Notes under the pieces: generated by a model | What the model was told of the DNA's origin: nothing | What the model saw: the letters and a program-made list of their open reading frames with translations, nothing else | Database searches by the model: none | Shown: positions 7,783-16,804 of the stretch, in pieces | How positions within the stretch are numbered: the first letter of the stretch is position 1 | Layout of the letters: each line of letters begins with the position of its first letter | Position numbers and translations under genes: made by a program | Assembly (NCBI GenBank): GCA_964421675.1 | Contig: CAYQXV010000009.1 | Span: 1 to 64,000, forward strand | Origin: CALLPQ01 sp964421675 | GTDB taxonomy: Bacteria > Pseudomonadota > Alphaproteobacteria > Caulobacterales > Parvularculaceae | DNA: 64,000 nt | Direction: 5' to 3'

Positions 7783-9282
7783 CTACGAGCCGTTTACCTC
7801 ATCTGCCAGTCCGCCCGCCAGTCCGCCCGCCAGTCCATAGGCCTCGCGCATGACATCAATCTTCGCGAGTTTGGCGTGCAGGGCTGACCAGTCATCCTTT
7901 TGCGCAATGGGCGCCCAAATCTGCTCAACCTCGTCAATAAGCATGGTGCAGGGCTCGGGGTTTGCAAAATAGGGATGGTCTGGCTGAGCGTCATCTGAGA
8001 GGGAGGAGTCTAGAAAAGGCTGCAATGCATCGGTAAATGTTTCGGTTTCGTAATGAGCTTTGTAAATACTGGCTTTTGCGGGTTTGTGGCGGGCGGGGGC
8101 GCCATAAAAATCAAACAAAACCTGCTCAAATGCGGAAAACCCATCAGGGGGTTCGGGCAGGGTCCCAATCGCTTTCAGTAGGGACATGACGGCGGTGCCC
8201 GAATGGGCAGACTCTTGGCCGTCACGGGTCAGACCCAGCCGCCTCCAAAAGGCCTCAGCCAAGGCATCATCATAAAGCGGGGCAAAACTCTGCAAGGCCT
8301 CAACAAGGGGGTCCAGCGCAGTGCATAGGGTAAGTGCCTCCCCCAAACGGGCGAGGTTCCACCCGGCGGCCTCTCCCTGGCGGCCATAGGCATATAAACC
8401 GGTTTGGTCAAAATAGGCGGCGGTAAAATTGGGGTCGGCGCGTGGCACGAACCGCCATGGGCCATAGTCAAAGCTTTCCCCGGTAATATTCATATTGTCT
8501 GTGTTGAGGACGCCGTGAACAAAACCCGCCGCCATCCATTGGGCGGTTAGCCGCGCGGTATTTTCAATCACTGTTTTGTAAAATCCGAGAATGCGCGCGT
8601 CACCCTCCAGGGATTGAAGGCCCGGCATATAGTGGGCGATACAATAATCAATCAACCGGCTGATCGCCTCACCATCCTTTTCATAGGCAAGTCGTTGGAA
8701 GGCACCAAACCGAATGTGGGAATGGGATAGACGGACCATAACGCATGACCGCGCCGGGGAGGGCTCATCCTGGCGATAAAGATCTTCTCCGGTTTCAATC
8801 AGCGAAAAGGTCTTTGAGGTATAAACACCTAGCGCTTCGAGCATATGGGTGGCGAGCAATTCCCGAACACCGCCCTTTAGGGTCAGTCTGCCATCGCCGC
8901 TGCGCGACCAACGGGTCTGACCGGACCCTTTGGTTCCAAGGTCCATTAGGCGCCCTTCTGAATCTCTGAGCTGGGCATGGATGAAGCCCCGACCATCGCC
9001 CAGATCGCTATTATAATGGCGAAACTGATGGCCGTGATATCGCAGGGCGAGAGGTTGGGGCAAATTTCCGTCTAGCGGCTTAAAGGCCCCGAAATAATTG
9101 TTCCATTCCGCATCCGAAATATCTTCTAGTCCAACTGTTTTTGCCGCTCTTTGATTGCGATAGCGCAAGGTGGATTGCGGAAAAGAGGCTGGCTCAACTG
9201 GGTCAAAATAGGCGCTCGAGCCGGTCTCATCGGCAAGGCTGCTTAGCGCTGGATCAGGCTTATAGGTTGAGGATAAGGACAT
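7783..9282 (-). CDS. selO: SelO/YdiU protein adenylyltransferase (AMPylator)
   Basis: A pseudokinase-fold enzyme that transfers AMP from ATP to hydroxyl side chains of proteins in the oxidative stress response. In the 499 residues can be seen GDGRGFIHAQL, the nucleotide loop LGTKGSGQTRWSR, GGVRELLATHML and the metal/catalytic stretch GVLNTDNMNITGESFDYGPW. The C terminus does not carry the Cys or Sec found in some SelO proteins. Instead it ends in a short tandem repeat GLAGGLAGGLA encoded by three 12-bp units near 7803-7840. A single gene facing the lipoprotein gene at 9525. Confidence 0.92.
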   Translation of the reverse strand: MSLSSTYKPDPALSSLADETGSSAYFDPVEPASFPQSTLRYRNQRAAKTVGLEDISDAEWNNYFGAFKPLDGNLPQPLALRYHGHQFRHYNSDLGDGRGFIHAQLRDSEGRLMDLGTKGSGQTRWSRSGDGRLTLKGGVRELLATHMLEALGVYTSKTFSLIETGEDLYRQDEPSPARSCVMVRLSHSHIRFGAFQRLAYEKDGEAISRLIDYCIAHYMPGLQSLEGDARILGFYKTVIENTARLTAQWMAAGFVHGVLNTDNMNITGESFDYGPWRFVPRADPNFTAAYFDQTGLYAYGRQGEAAGWNLARLGEALTLCTALDPLVEALQSFAPLYDDALAEAFWRRLGLTRDGQESAHSGTAVMSLLKAIGTLPEPPDGFSAFEQVLFDFYGAPARHKPAKASIYKAHYETETFTDALQPFLDSSLSDDAQPDHPYFANPEPCTMLIDEVEQIWAPIAQKDDWSALHAKLAKIDVMREAYGLAGGLAGGLADEVNGS

Positions 9283-9524
9283 TGCCCGTCAGCCATGATG
9301 GAGAATGGAGGGTATGTCCATAGGTAATACCAAATCAGAATATCAATTCAGTTGGGGGGAGATTCAATAAAATGGCAGCGCGCCCGTTAGGCGTCATGAC
9401 CATTTCATGGTATTTACTCGTATTACTTGCATAGCTTTCGCGTTTGTGACTGGACCGTGATCGCGCAAAACGCAAAACTCTACCAGACCCACATTATGCT
9501 CCCCATGCCCGAAAGGATACAAAA

Positions 9525-10097
9525 ATGCCTAGATCTCTCCGCCCCATGATTTCCTCGAGCCGATTACTTGCTCTTACATTGGGATTGATGATGCTCGCAG
9601 CATGCACAACGACGACCCCTTATCAACAAGCGGTTGGACGTGGTGACGGCTATACTGAGCAAAGACTAGAATCTGATAAATATCGCATCAGCGTGCGGGG
9701 GAATTCGGTAACCGAACAGGCAACGCTGGAAAATTATGTGATTTTTCGCGCAGCCGAAATAACGCTGGCTAGCGGCAATGATTATTTCATTATGTTAGAG
9801 GACAGCACCGAAGTGCGACGTTCGTTTAACTCATATGGCACGACCTTTGGGGGCGGTGGTTTTGGTCGCCGCGGATTTTTCTATGGCGGTGGCTTTGGCC
9901 GTGGATTTGGTCGCAGTGGCTTTGGCGGAGGCGGCTTTGGCACAACCTCAACCAGAACCCGCGAGATAACAGAATATACTGTCGGTGCAATCGTCCAGGT
10001 GTTTAGCGGCACCAAGCCCGCAGAAAATATTACCGCTTATGATGCGCGCTCGGTCATCGAAAATCTTGGCCCATCGCTTTTGCGTCCCGCGAACTAA
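9525..10097 (+). CDS. CC0125/CC1285-family lipoprotein
   Basis: A 190-residue lipoprotein. A signal peptide ends in the lipobox LMMLAAC, and the mature part begins with TTTTPYQQA. The following motif GDGYTEQRLESDKYRISVRGN with LENYVIFRAAEITLASGNDYF is the recognisable CC0125/CC1285 family core. A Gly/Phe/Arg-rich low-complexity insert (about residues 107-143) interrupts the second half. Function is unknown; the protein is likely attached to the outer membrane or the periplasmic face of the inner membrane. A strong hairpin terminator follows at 10121. Confidence 0.82.
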   Translation: MPRSLRPMISSSRLLALTLGLMMLAACTTTTPYQQAVGRGDGYTEQRLESDKYRISVRGNSVTEQATLENYVIFRAAEITLASGNDYFIMLEDSTEVRRSFNSYGTTFGGGGFGRRGFFYGGGFGRGFGRSGFGGGGFGTTSTRTREITEYTVGAIVQVFSGTKPAENITAYDARSVIENLGPSLLRPAN

Positions 10098-10120
10098 TAT
10101 TTAATTTCAGTTCTTGGATA

Positions 10121-10162
10121 AAAAAACGCCGTCTCACATTGAATTGTGGGACGGCGTTTTGT
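10121..10162. terminator. Bidirectional intrinsic terminator
   Basis: The inverted repeat AAAACGCCGTC...GACGGCGTTTT forms a long stem (about 15 pairs with one mismatch) around a short loop, with A-runs before and T-runs after. It lies between the convergent ends of the lipoprotein gene (plus strand) and the ABC permease gene (minus strand) and can serve both. Confidence 0.85.
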
Positions 10163-10179
10163 TTGGGAAAAGCTGTGCT

Positions 10180-11343
10180 CTAGCCGAGAGATTTCTCACT
10201 ACCAAAGTTTCGCATCGTTAATAGAATGAAGGCGAACCCAGCGAGCAGGCTGGTCACCATCCCGCCAAAATATTGCGCCGCTGGTGCAGACCCTTCTAAT
10301 AGCAATTCCCGCAAGACAAATGTCTGATTGAAAATAGGGACAAAACTAATCGCGCCCCCATAACTAATATTTGTAAACAGCGGAACGAAGGTCACCGCAA
10401 ACGGTACCATCGCTGTCCATGGTAAATAGGTCATTGCCTCTCTATATGTTTTTGCACGCGCGGCGACAAAAATTTGCAGCGCTGTTGCCATGAGTGCGAG
10501 AACCGCAAGCGATAGCGCACCGAAGACGAGCGTTTCAAATCCCAGATAAAATGTTGCGCCCGCTTCTGCTAAGGGTGCCTGGGAAATAATCAGCCCACCA
10601 AATATAAAAGCGAACGAACAAAAGAATGCCCCGATAGCTGCAAGCGTTAGCCACTTGCCAATGACCAGTGCGGGCCGCGTTACTGGTTGCGCCAATAAAG
10701 GTTGCAAAGTTTGGCGTTCTTTTTCACCGGCAATAAGATCGGCCGCAGCCGCAATGGTGCCCGCAAAGGCGGTGGCGATAAACATATATAAAATAAAGCC
10801 CGCCAAAAGGTTTGAAGCCCGGCCCGCTGTGGTTAGATCATATTCCTCAACTTCGATCGCTTCAATTCGTGACGGAGAAACGCCGCGAGCCACCAATCTC
10901 GATGCTTCGATTTGCCGGTTATAGGCTTGTAGCAAACGCCTGATCTGGCGTTGATTGCCGGTTGCGGTTTCATCTTTTTGGTTGACATAAAGACTGACGG
11001 TTGCGGGCAAACTCGCTTCGTAATTGTCACGAAAATCGGGTTCGAATTTGACAATTACGTCGCTTGTTTTTCCGTTTTCCTGTGCACTCGCCAATCCATC
11101 ATAGCGGGTAAATTCAACGCCGCGTTCTTTGAGGAATTTTGTAATGTTGGGTGCTTGCTCGTCGCCGATCAGGCTGGCCGAAATTATGTCGGTATTTTGT
11201 GAACGGCGCGATCCCATATCAATCATGAGATAGATATAAGCGGGGAAAGCGATCGACATTACAACTAACGTGATCAGTGTACGATAGTCTCTTGAAATTT
11301 CGCGCCACTCTTTGGAAATAATATTGAAAATTTGAGAAAACAT
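10180..11343 (-). CDS. ABC-2 type transporter permease, NatB-like
   Basis: The membrane subunit of an ABC exporter. It has one N-terminal transmembrane segment (about residues 22-42), a large extracytoplasmic domain (about 45-175), and five or six transmembrane segments in the C-terminal half, the architecture of NatB/YhaP-type ABC-2 permeases. The sequence AGEKERQTLQPLLAQPVTRPALVIGKW between the first two helices of the bundle is a family hallmark. The ATPase gene lies 12 bp upstream, so they form one operon. NatAB of Bacillus exports sodium; the substrate here is unknown. Confidence 0.8.
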   Translation of the reverse strand: MFSQIFNIISKEWREISRDYRTLITLVVMSIAFPAYIYLMIDMGSRRSQNTDIISASLIGDEQAPNITKFLKERGVEFTRYDGLASAQENGKTSDVIVKFEPDFRDNYEASLPATVSLYVNQKDETATGNQRQIRRLLQAYNRQIEASRLVARGVSPSRIEAIEVEEYDLTTAGRASNLLAGFILYMFIATAFAGTIAAAADLIAGEKERQTLQPLLAQPVTRPALVIGKWLTLAAIGAFFCSFAFIFGGLIISQAPLAEAGATFYLGFETLVFGALSLAVLALMATALQIFVAARAKTYREAMTYLPWTAMVPFAVTFVPLFTNISYGGAISFVPIFNQTFVLRELLLEGSAPAAQYFGGMVTSLLAGFAFILLTMRNFGSEKSLG

Positions 11344-11355
11344 GGTGCCTACCCC

Positions 11356-12069
11356 CTAGTCGATCAAAGAAATGAATGCGTCTTCAAGGGACGCGGTGCC
11401 GGTTTGCTCGATCAAACCATCCGGGCTCGCATCAGCAACGATGCGGCCTTTATTGATAACCACAACCCGGTCGGAAAGTTCGTGCACTTCCGCCATTACA
11501 TGGCTGGTTAGAAGGATGCAGTGGCCCGCATCGCGGCGTTTGGTTAAAATCGTGCGCAGCAAACGAATATTGACAACGTCCAGTCCGCGTGTGGGTTCAT
11601 CCAGCATAAGATTTTGCGGATTGTGGATCAGTGAGCGGGCCAGCGCGACCTTCATGCGTTGGCCTTGGCTAAACCCTGCTGTGCGTCGCTCAATGATATC
11701 TGACATATTTAAAAGAGTAACGATTTCATCGAGGGCCGATTTAAATGCACGGCCCTTAAGCCCGTGAAAGCCTGCGAAATATTCAACCTCTTCGCGGGCG
11801 GTAAGGCGCGGATATAGGCCAAACTGATCTGGGAAAATCCCTAACCGTTTGCGCGCCGCAACAGGGTTTTTCGCAACGTGAATCTCATCGACCACAGCGC
11901 TCCCCCCATCAACTTCGATCATGCCAGATATTGCCCGCATGGTTGTGGATTTGCCCGACCCATTGGCGCCCAACAAGGTTGTGATTTCCCCGTCTCGCGC
12001 GCTAAAAGAGGCTTTATCAACGGCGCGAACATCGCCGAAATTTTTCTCGAGATCATTTATATCGATCAT
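11356..12069 (-). CDS. ABC transporter ATP-binding protein, NatA-like
   Basis: The cytoplasmic ATPase subunit paired with the permease at 10180-11343. Walker A is GANGSGKST (about 34-42), the signature is FSQGQRMKVALARSL (about 133-147), and Walker B is LMLDEPTRGLD followed by a switch His in LLTSHVMAEV. The 237-residue length is normal for NatA/CcmA-like single-domain ATPases. The order ATPase then permease, with 12 bp between, supports a two-gene exporter operon. Confidence 0.88.
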   Translation of the reverse strand: MIDINDLEKNFGDVRAVDKASFSARDGEITTLLGANGSGKSTTMRAISGMIEVDGGSAVVDEIHVAKNPVAARKRLGIFPDQFGLYPRLTAREEVEYFAGFHGLKGRAFKSALDEIVTLLNMSDIIERRTAGFSQGQRMKVALARSLIHNPQNLMLDEPTRGLDVVNIRLLRTILTKRRDAGHCILLTSHVMAEVHELSDRVVVINKGRIVADASPDGLIEQTGTASLEDAFISLID

Positions 12070-12137
12070 AATATTATCCCTATAAAGAGCTTTACGCTAT
12101 CAAGGTGGATAGACAAGTAGAGTGCCAATTCAATTTC

Positions 12138-13622
12138 TTAAGGTTTTGGTCCGAAGCGGTCGGCGGTAAAGACTGGTTTTGAGATTTCCTCAAGACACGA
12201 GCCTTCTAGTTGCGCTGGATCTGCATGGTCCAAAAATTCGCCCACAAGCCGTTCCGCGCACCCATAGACTACGACGCTATGGCCCGCATTTGGTGCGATC
12301 AGATGGACGGCATTTTCAAGATGTTCAATTGTGAGATCGCCCATTTGCGGCGGTGTGATCGGGTCCAAGCCGCCCGACATCAATAAAGCGGGTACGCTTG
12401 ATTTTACCGGCGCATTATAGCCTTCAGGTGCTGTGCCCGCGGGCCATGCCTCGCAGGCATCTTTCCAGAACAGATCATAGCCATTGGGGAAATATTTCGA
12501 AGGCGCCGGCTCTCCAGGAAGTTTGCCATTAGGCACCTCTTCCGCACACTGAACAGATAAGTTAAGACCGACGGAAATATCATCGCCTATTTGCTGGGCA
12601 CCAAAATCTGCGATTGCCAACCAGGGGGCGAAATTCCCTTTTGTCGCCTCGCTAATTGCAAACGGGATAAGCCGAGTCGCCGGAGGGCTATAGAGCGCAC
12701 CGCGAAAGCCAAACAAGAAAGTGTTATTATCGATTGCGACTTGCACGCCATCGGTTTCTGGAATCGTGACGAGTGCCGGTGTGGTTTCAAGGTTTTCCAG
12801 AATCCCATCAAGACGTTGCTGCAAGTTTGGAAATGCCGCTTCGCAATCAATATCATTGGCACAGTCGGTCAGCGTTTGAACGAGTATTTTGCTCGCGAAA
12901 CTTGCATCCTGTGTGAAGATTGGCACATGGGGCGGGGCAATACTGTCCAGCACCATCGCTCGAACGCGCGCCGGATAAGCACGAACATAAGCAAGCGCTG
13001 CGCGGGTGCCATATGATATACCCATAAGCGACAGGGTTTCATGGCCAAGCGTTTCGCGCACATGGTCAAGGTCTTGAATAAAATCATGTGTACGGAAGAA
13101 TGCAGGGTCTTGGTTGATTTGCTCCAGGCAGGTTTTTGCAACTTCGCCGCCGCCCGCCATCGGGTTGAGGGGTGGCGAACAGGTAAGAGGGCTTGATCGG
13201 CCGGTGCCGCGTTGGTCGACTAATATTGTGGTGCGTCCGCGCCGCGCCCTGCGCAATATCCGATCATATAATAGCCCTTGCTCTGTGGCTGCTTGTCCCG
13301 GCCCCCCGGCGAGAAAATATAATGGCTCTTTTGTCGGTTGGCCGCCGCTGGGTGGTAGCACTGCAATGCCAAGATCGATCATTGCCCCGCCGGGATTTTC
13401 ATAATCCAACGGCACCTGAAGGGTCGCGCATTTGGCCAGCTCTTCAACACCTTTAATGTGGCAGGGCTCAAAAAGCTCATCATCCCCATCAGGGTCGGTT
13501 TGCGCCATGACAGCACTAAACGGTATTAGCAAAAAACTGATACACGCTGTTTTTATAGCGCGGGCCAGCAGTGCGGGCGATCTTAGCTTATTCAGCTGCG
13601 TGTTGTTCAATTTCAAACTCAT
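12138..13622 (-). CDS. Exported alpha/beta hydrolase, TAP-like (S33-type peptidase family)
   Basis: A secreted hydrolase related to tripeptidyl aminopeptidases and proline iminopeptidases. With ATG at 13622 the protein has a signal peptide (about residues 20-40, ending near AVMAQ). The oxyanion/HG-like start is FLAGGPGQAATE, the nucleophile elbow is MGISYGTRAALAY (GxSxG), the acid is in GGLDPITPPQMG and the base His in APNAGHSVVVYGC. The C-terminal TAP-like domain carries Cys residues. The start overlaps the end of the XRE regulator gene by 35 bp, which suggests coupled translation; a longer reading from 13715 would place the signal peptide internally. Substrate unknown. Confidence 0.8.
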   Translation of the reverse strand: MSLKLNNTQLNKLRSPALLARAIKTACISFLLIPFSAVMAQTDPDGDDELFEPCHIKGVEELAKCATLQVPLDYENPGGAMIDLGIAVLPPSGGQPTKEPLYFLAGGPGQAATEQGLLYDRILRRARRGRTTILVDQRGTGRSSPLTCSPPLNPMAGGGEVAKTCLEQINQDPAFFRTHDFIQDLDHVRETLGHETLSLMGISYGTRAALAYVRAYPARVRAMVLDSIAPPHVPIFTQDASFASKILVQTLTDCANDIDCEAAFPNLQQRLDGILENLETTPALVTIPETDGVQVAIDNNTFLFGFRGALYSPPATRLIPFAISEATKGNFAPWLAIADFGAQQIGDDISVGLNLSVQCAEEVPNGKLPGEPAPSKYFPNGYDLFWKDACEAWPAGTAPEGYNAPVKSSVPALLMSGGLDPITPPQMGDLTIEHLENAVHLIAPNAGHSVVVYGCAERLVGEFLDHADPAQLEGSCLEEISKPVFTADRFGPKP

Positions 13623-13806
13623 CTTTAAAAATCTCCTCAATCGCCAAATTAAATAGCCGCGCAATCTTGAATGCGAGCGGAAGCGACGGATCATATTTTC
13701 CGTTCTCAATCGCATTGACGCTCTGGCGGGATATTTCCAGCTTCTCCGCGAGGTGAGCCTGGCTCCAGCGTCGTTCAGCCCGTAATACGCGTAATCGGTT
13801 TTCCAT
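13588..13806 (-). CDS. Small XRE-family (Cro/CI-type) transcriptional regulator
   Basis: A 72-residue DNA-binding protein consisting almost only of a helix-turn-helix domain: MENRLRVLRAERRWSQAHLAEKLEISRQSVNAIENGKYDPSLPLAFKIA..., with the recognition helix in ISRQSVNAIENG. It resembles the short regulators that accompany membrane or secreted protein genes. ATG at 13806 is preferred to a TTG seven codons upstream, because AGGA lies 6-9 bases before it. The gene overlaps the downstream hydrolase gene, and palindromes lie just upstream, so autoregulation is likely. Confidence 0.82.
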   Translation of the reverse strand: MENRLRVLRAERRWSQAHLAEKLEISRQSVNAIENGKYDPSLPLAFKIARLFNLAIEEIFKDEFEIEQHAAE

Positions 13807-13843
13807 CAGGATATCCTGAACCGCCAACAGGCAAATTTGCCTG
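13807..13843. promoter_or_regulatory. Two perfect palindromes, candidate operators of the XRE regulator
   Basis: CAGGATATCCTG (13807-13818) abuts the start codon of the regulator. CAGGCAAATTTGCCTG (13828-13843) lies nine bases beyond it. Both are perfect palindromes sharing CAGG...CCTG ends. Cro/CI-type repressors bind such sites as dimers, so they are candidate autoregulatory operators. The first one also contains the ribosome-binding AGGA. Confidence 0.5.
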
Positions 13844-13946
13844 CCTCAATCGCAGCCCCCGGATCATTTGCATAAAGGGCGCGCGGACTTGCTTTGTGGG
13901 TTTTGTTGTTCGCCACCAAAATGTTGGCTCCCTTCCCTTTTGGGGG

Positions 13947-13974
13947 AAGATAGGCTTATTTTTGCATATGTCAA
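13947..13974 (-). promoter_or_regulatory. Promoter of the XRE regulator-hydrolase operon
   Basis: Read on the minus strand: TTGACA (13974-13969), a 16-base spacer, then TATCTT (13952-13947). This is a good sigma-70-like match, about 140 bases upstream of the regulator start codon. Confidence 0.5.
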
Positions 13975-14154
13975 GGATGCTTTCCAAAAAGTATAATTTG
14001 GTTGACAAGTTTTTAACCACAACCGGCTTCGCGCCGTTGATCTCGCATCTTTGTGTGATCTGGTGCGTAGGGGGTTGGAGGGTTTCGTAGTATGAGTATT
14101 GGCAATCTTTCACGGCAGATTTCCTGCCTGCGCCAATTTACTGGAGTTTCATCC

Positions 14155-14649
14155 ATGACGGTTCGCCTTTCACATCTGCCTTCTCTACTTGGTGCCCGCG
14201 GGGTCTTGGCTTTTCTGGGCGCTTTTGCGGTTGCATTATTGTTGGCAATGCAGCCCGCCCATGCCGGCGAAGTTTATAAGAAGAAAAACTGGGATTATGC
14301 CGTTGATGGATATGATGTTGTGGCCTTTCACACGCAAAATAGTGCGGTGAAGGGCGTTAGCGCCCACACAACAGAATATCTTGGTGAGAACTGGTCCTTT
14401 TCAAGCGCGGAAAATCTTGAGGCCTTTAAGGCTGATCCCGATAAATATCGTCCTGCTTATGGTGGCCATTGTGCGTGGGCGATGGCGCGCGGCAAGAAGG
14501 CACCGGGAAATCCCAAATTTTTCGACGTGATCGATGGTGTTTTATATCTGAATGTCAGCAAGGGAATTCAGAAAAAATGGCGCCGCGATATTCCGGGCTT
14601 TATTGAGCAGGCGGACGCGCGTTGGCCCGCTATACGCGCAAAACTATAA
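14155..14649 (+). CDS. Exported YHS domain protein
   Basis: A periplasmic protein of 164 residues with a signal peptide (hydrophobic segment about 17-34, cleavage near PAHAGE) followed by one YHS domain: DYAVDGYDVVAFHT, EYLGENWSFSSAENLEAFKADPDKYRPAYGGHCAWAMARG. The YHS family is thought to bind metals and often accompanies metal transporters; the Cys and His of GGHCAW are the usual candidate ligands. ATG at 14155 is chosen because GGAG lies upstream and the signal peptide then starts properly. A monocistronic gene divergent from the XRE operon. Confidence 0.8.
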   Translation: MTVRLSHLPSLLGARGVLAFLGAFAVALLLAMQPAHAGEVYKKKNWDYAVDGYDVVAFHTQNSAVKGVSAHTTEYLGENWSFSSAENLEAFKADPDKYRPAYGGHCAWAMARGKKAPGNPKFFDVIDGVLYLNVSKGIQKKWRRDIPGFIEQADARWPAIRAKL

Positions 14650-14873
14650 ACCCATATCGTTGTCAGTTTTGAGTGTTCGTGTGCGCCGCCAGCCCCTTTG
14701 GGTTGGCGATATTTTCCCGCGCACCTTGTATTTGTCCGAAAAATAGCCATCTTTATACCCATACCCAACGGGATCTTGGGCCCTTGACGATATCGGGTCC
14801 GTTAAGATCTCGGGCTCTTTAACAGATCGGGCCATGTGGAATCTTGGGTACCGTTGTGAATGGGACGAGCGCT

Positions 14874-16433
14874 ATGGGGCAAACGCGACACTACATTTAT
14901 GCAGCTTTACTTCTTTCAGGCATGTTTTTATGGAGCCTGAGCATGGCGGCCGGTGCGCTCGGCTTGCAAAACGACAGCCAAACCAGCAATGCGCGCCCGC
15001 AAGCGGTGGTGTTAACCCTTGAAGGGGCTGTAACACCGACAATGGCTGATTACTTATCCCGTGAAATTGAAATTGCATCGCAAGCTGGCAATGAATTGGT
15101 CATTATAGAAATCGACACGCCTGGAGGTCTTGTCGACAGTATGCGGAAAATAAATCAGTCGATTTTAAATTCCGACACCCCCGTTGCAACTTATGTTTAT
15201 CCCTCCGGTGCGCGCTCTGCTAGCGCTGGGCTATATATCATGTATGCCGCGCATATTTCTGCCATGGCACCCGCGACCAATACCGGGGCCGCCACGCCTG
15301 TTCAGATTGGCGGCGCGCCATCCCCCAATGATGCGCCACAGGACGCGTCTGATGAAGGCGACGACCAAAGCGATAGTCAGCTAGATAATCAGGATACTGA
15401 CGAGCAATCCGGCGGTGAAAGTGAGAGCGGGGAAGGTACCGATACGATAATAGACGCAATTGAAAGTGTGCGCCCATCGAGCCAACCTTCAACACCGCCC
15501 CTTTCCAATGACGATGCCTTGCGCGAGAAAGCCATTAATGATGCCGCTGCAAGCATTCGTGCCTTAGCCGAATTGCGCGGACGCAATGCTGAATGGGCGG
15601 AACGCGCCGTGCGCGAAGCGGTTAGTGTTACCGAACAAGAGGCGTTGGCTCTTGGTGTTATTGATTATGTTGCCGATGATCTTGATGATCTGCTGGAAAT
15701 GATAAACGGGACAGAGGTTGAAACACCATCTGGACCGAAAACACTAAATACTGACAATATGTTATTGACGCGGGTTCTGCCGACGGCGCTGGAAAAAGTT
15801 CTCGGCTTTTTTGCCAATCCAAACGTTGCCGCGATCTTAATGTCGCTGGGCACCACCGGGATTATTATTGAGATGTGGAACCCCGGTTCTGTGCTGCCCG
15901 GTGTTGTTGGGATTATCAGTCTGCTTTTGGGGTTATATTCTTTTCAGGTCTTGCCGTTTAATTGGCTTGGTGTGGCGCTCATTATTGTCGGGATCATCTT
16001 TATGGGGCTTGAAGCCTATACGCCGACCTTTGGGGTCATCGGATTGATAGGATTGGCGTGTTTTGCAGCTGGACTCTATATTGTCTTTCCCGATGGGATG
16101 CGCGTTTCTAACAATATCATTATTGGCTCTGTTGCCATTGCTGGCGGATTTTTAGCCTTGGTTCTGTTTGCGATTGCGGGCTCAAGGGGCGGCGGCCCGA
16201 TGTTGGGCGGTGAAGCGGTCAAAAAACGAGAAGGCGTTGTTGATGAATGGGATGGTTTGTCTGGGCACGTCATTGTTGAGGGCGAGCGCTGGCGCGCCCG
16301 GTCGCAAACGCCGCTTTCTCCCGGCGATCGAATTCGGGTTGTTGATGTTGATGGGCTGGAACTTGTGGTTCGTAAAGCAAAGGCAGAGCGCAAAGCCCGT
16401 CAAACAGACGCTCTACCGGGTGAGGCATCTTGA
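14874..16433 (+). CDS. NfeD-family membrane serine protease (ClpP class)
   Basis: A full-length NfeD1b-type protein of about 519 residues: signal peptide, ClpP-like protease domain, several transmembrane helices, and a C-terminal OB domain. The nucleophile Ser is in ARSASAGLYI (Ser117 from ATG 14874), and a Lys in DALREKAINDA is the likely general base, as in the archaeal homologue 1510-N, which cleaves stomatin. An unusual acidic Asp/Ser/Gln-rich insert (about residues 145-215) separates the two. The OB domain ends the protein. It is the first gene of a three-gene unit with a second small OB protein and a stomatin homologue. An in-frame TTG at 14844 is a weaker start. Confidence 0.87.
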   Translation: MGQTRHYIYAALLLSGMFLWSLSMAAGALGLQNDSQTSNARPQAVVLTLEGAVTPTMADYLSREIEIASQAGNELVIIEIDTPGGLVDSMRKINQSILNSDTPVATYVYPSGARSASAGLYIMYAAHISAMAPATNTGAATPVQIGGAPSPNDAPQDASDEGDDQSDSQLDNQDTDEQSGGESESGEGTDTIIDAIESVRPSSQPSTPPLSNDDALREKAINDAAASIRALAELRGRNAEWAERAVREAVSVTEQEALALGVIDYVADDLDDLLEMINGTEVETPSGPKTLNTDNMLLTRVLPTALEKVLGFFANPNVAAILMSLGTTGIIIEMWNPGSVLPGVVGIISLLLGLYSFQVLPFNWLGVALIIVGIIFMGLEAYTPTFGVIGLIGLACFAAGLYIVFPDGMRVSNNIIIGSVAIAGGFLALVLFAIAGSRGGGPMLGGEAVKKREGVVDEWDGLSGHVIVEGERWRARSQTPLSPGDRIRVVDVDGLELVVRKAKAERKARQTDALPGEAS

Positions 16434-16759
16434 TGCCTGAAATCATGTTCCTGACAAAAATATTCTCACTCGCATTCGTTTTTGTTGGTTTTCTTGCGAT
16501 TATATACGCCGTGCGTACGGGCATTCACTGGATTGCATGCCGACCGAAACATAAAGAATTTGTGTTAGGCGATGACATGCGCGGGCGTTACGGCGTCATT
16601 GAAGATATCGGGGCCGATGAAGAGCATATAACAATCCGTGTGGGAACGGAGCGTTGGCGTGCGGAGTTTCGCGGAAAAGAAAAACCAGCCATAGGCAGTA
16701 CAGTAAAAATCACGGGGCTAAACGGCCTGACATTACAAACAACACGTCACGGCCGGTAA
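16433..16759 (+). CDS. Small membrane protein with NfeD C-terminal-like OB domain
   Basis: A 108-residue protein with one N-terminal transmembrane segment (about 8-28) and a C-terminal beta-rich domain (RGRYGVIEDIGADEEHITIRVGTERWRAEF...GSTVKITGLNGLTLQTT) that parallels the OB end of the upstream NfeD protein, including the ERWRA motif. The ATG overlaps the upstream stop by one base (TGATG), so translation is coupled. It looks like a duplicated and detached NfeD C-terminal domain serving the stomatin partner. Function is inferred from context. Confidence 0.7.
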   Translation: MPEIMFLTKIFSLAFVFVGFLAIIYAVRTGIHWIACRPKHKEFVLGDDMRGRYGVIEDIGADEEHITIRVGTERWRAEFRGKEKPAIGSTVKITGLNGLTLQTTRHGR

Positions 16760-16768
16760 ATTTACCGG
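16753..16768. repeat. 16-bp perfect palindrome over a stop codon
   Basis: CCGGTAAATTTACCGG overlaps the TAA of the small OB-domain gene and lies 36 bases before the stomatin start. In RNA it can form a five-pair stem around AAATTT, perhaps separating expression of the two genes, or it could be a protein site. Confidence 0.4.
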
Positions 16769-16804
16769 TCATCAAGAGCTGACGAAAATTAGATTAAGGA
16801 GATA

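Noticed and set aside
7783..7845. Selenocysteine or Cys end of SelO
   Set aside because: The C terminus is a Gly/Leu/Ala repeat followed by an ordinary stop. There is no Cys and no UGA followed by a plausible insertion element.
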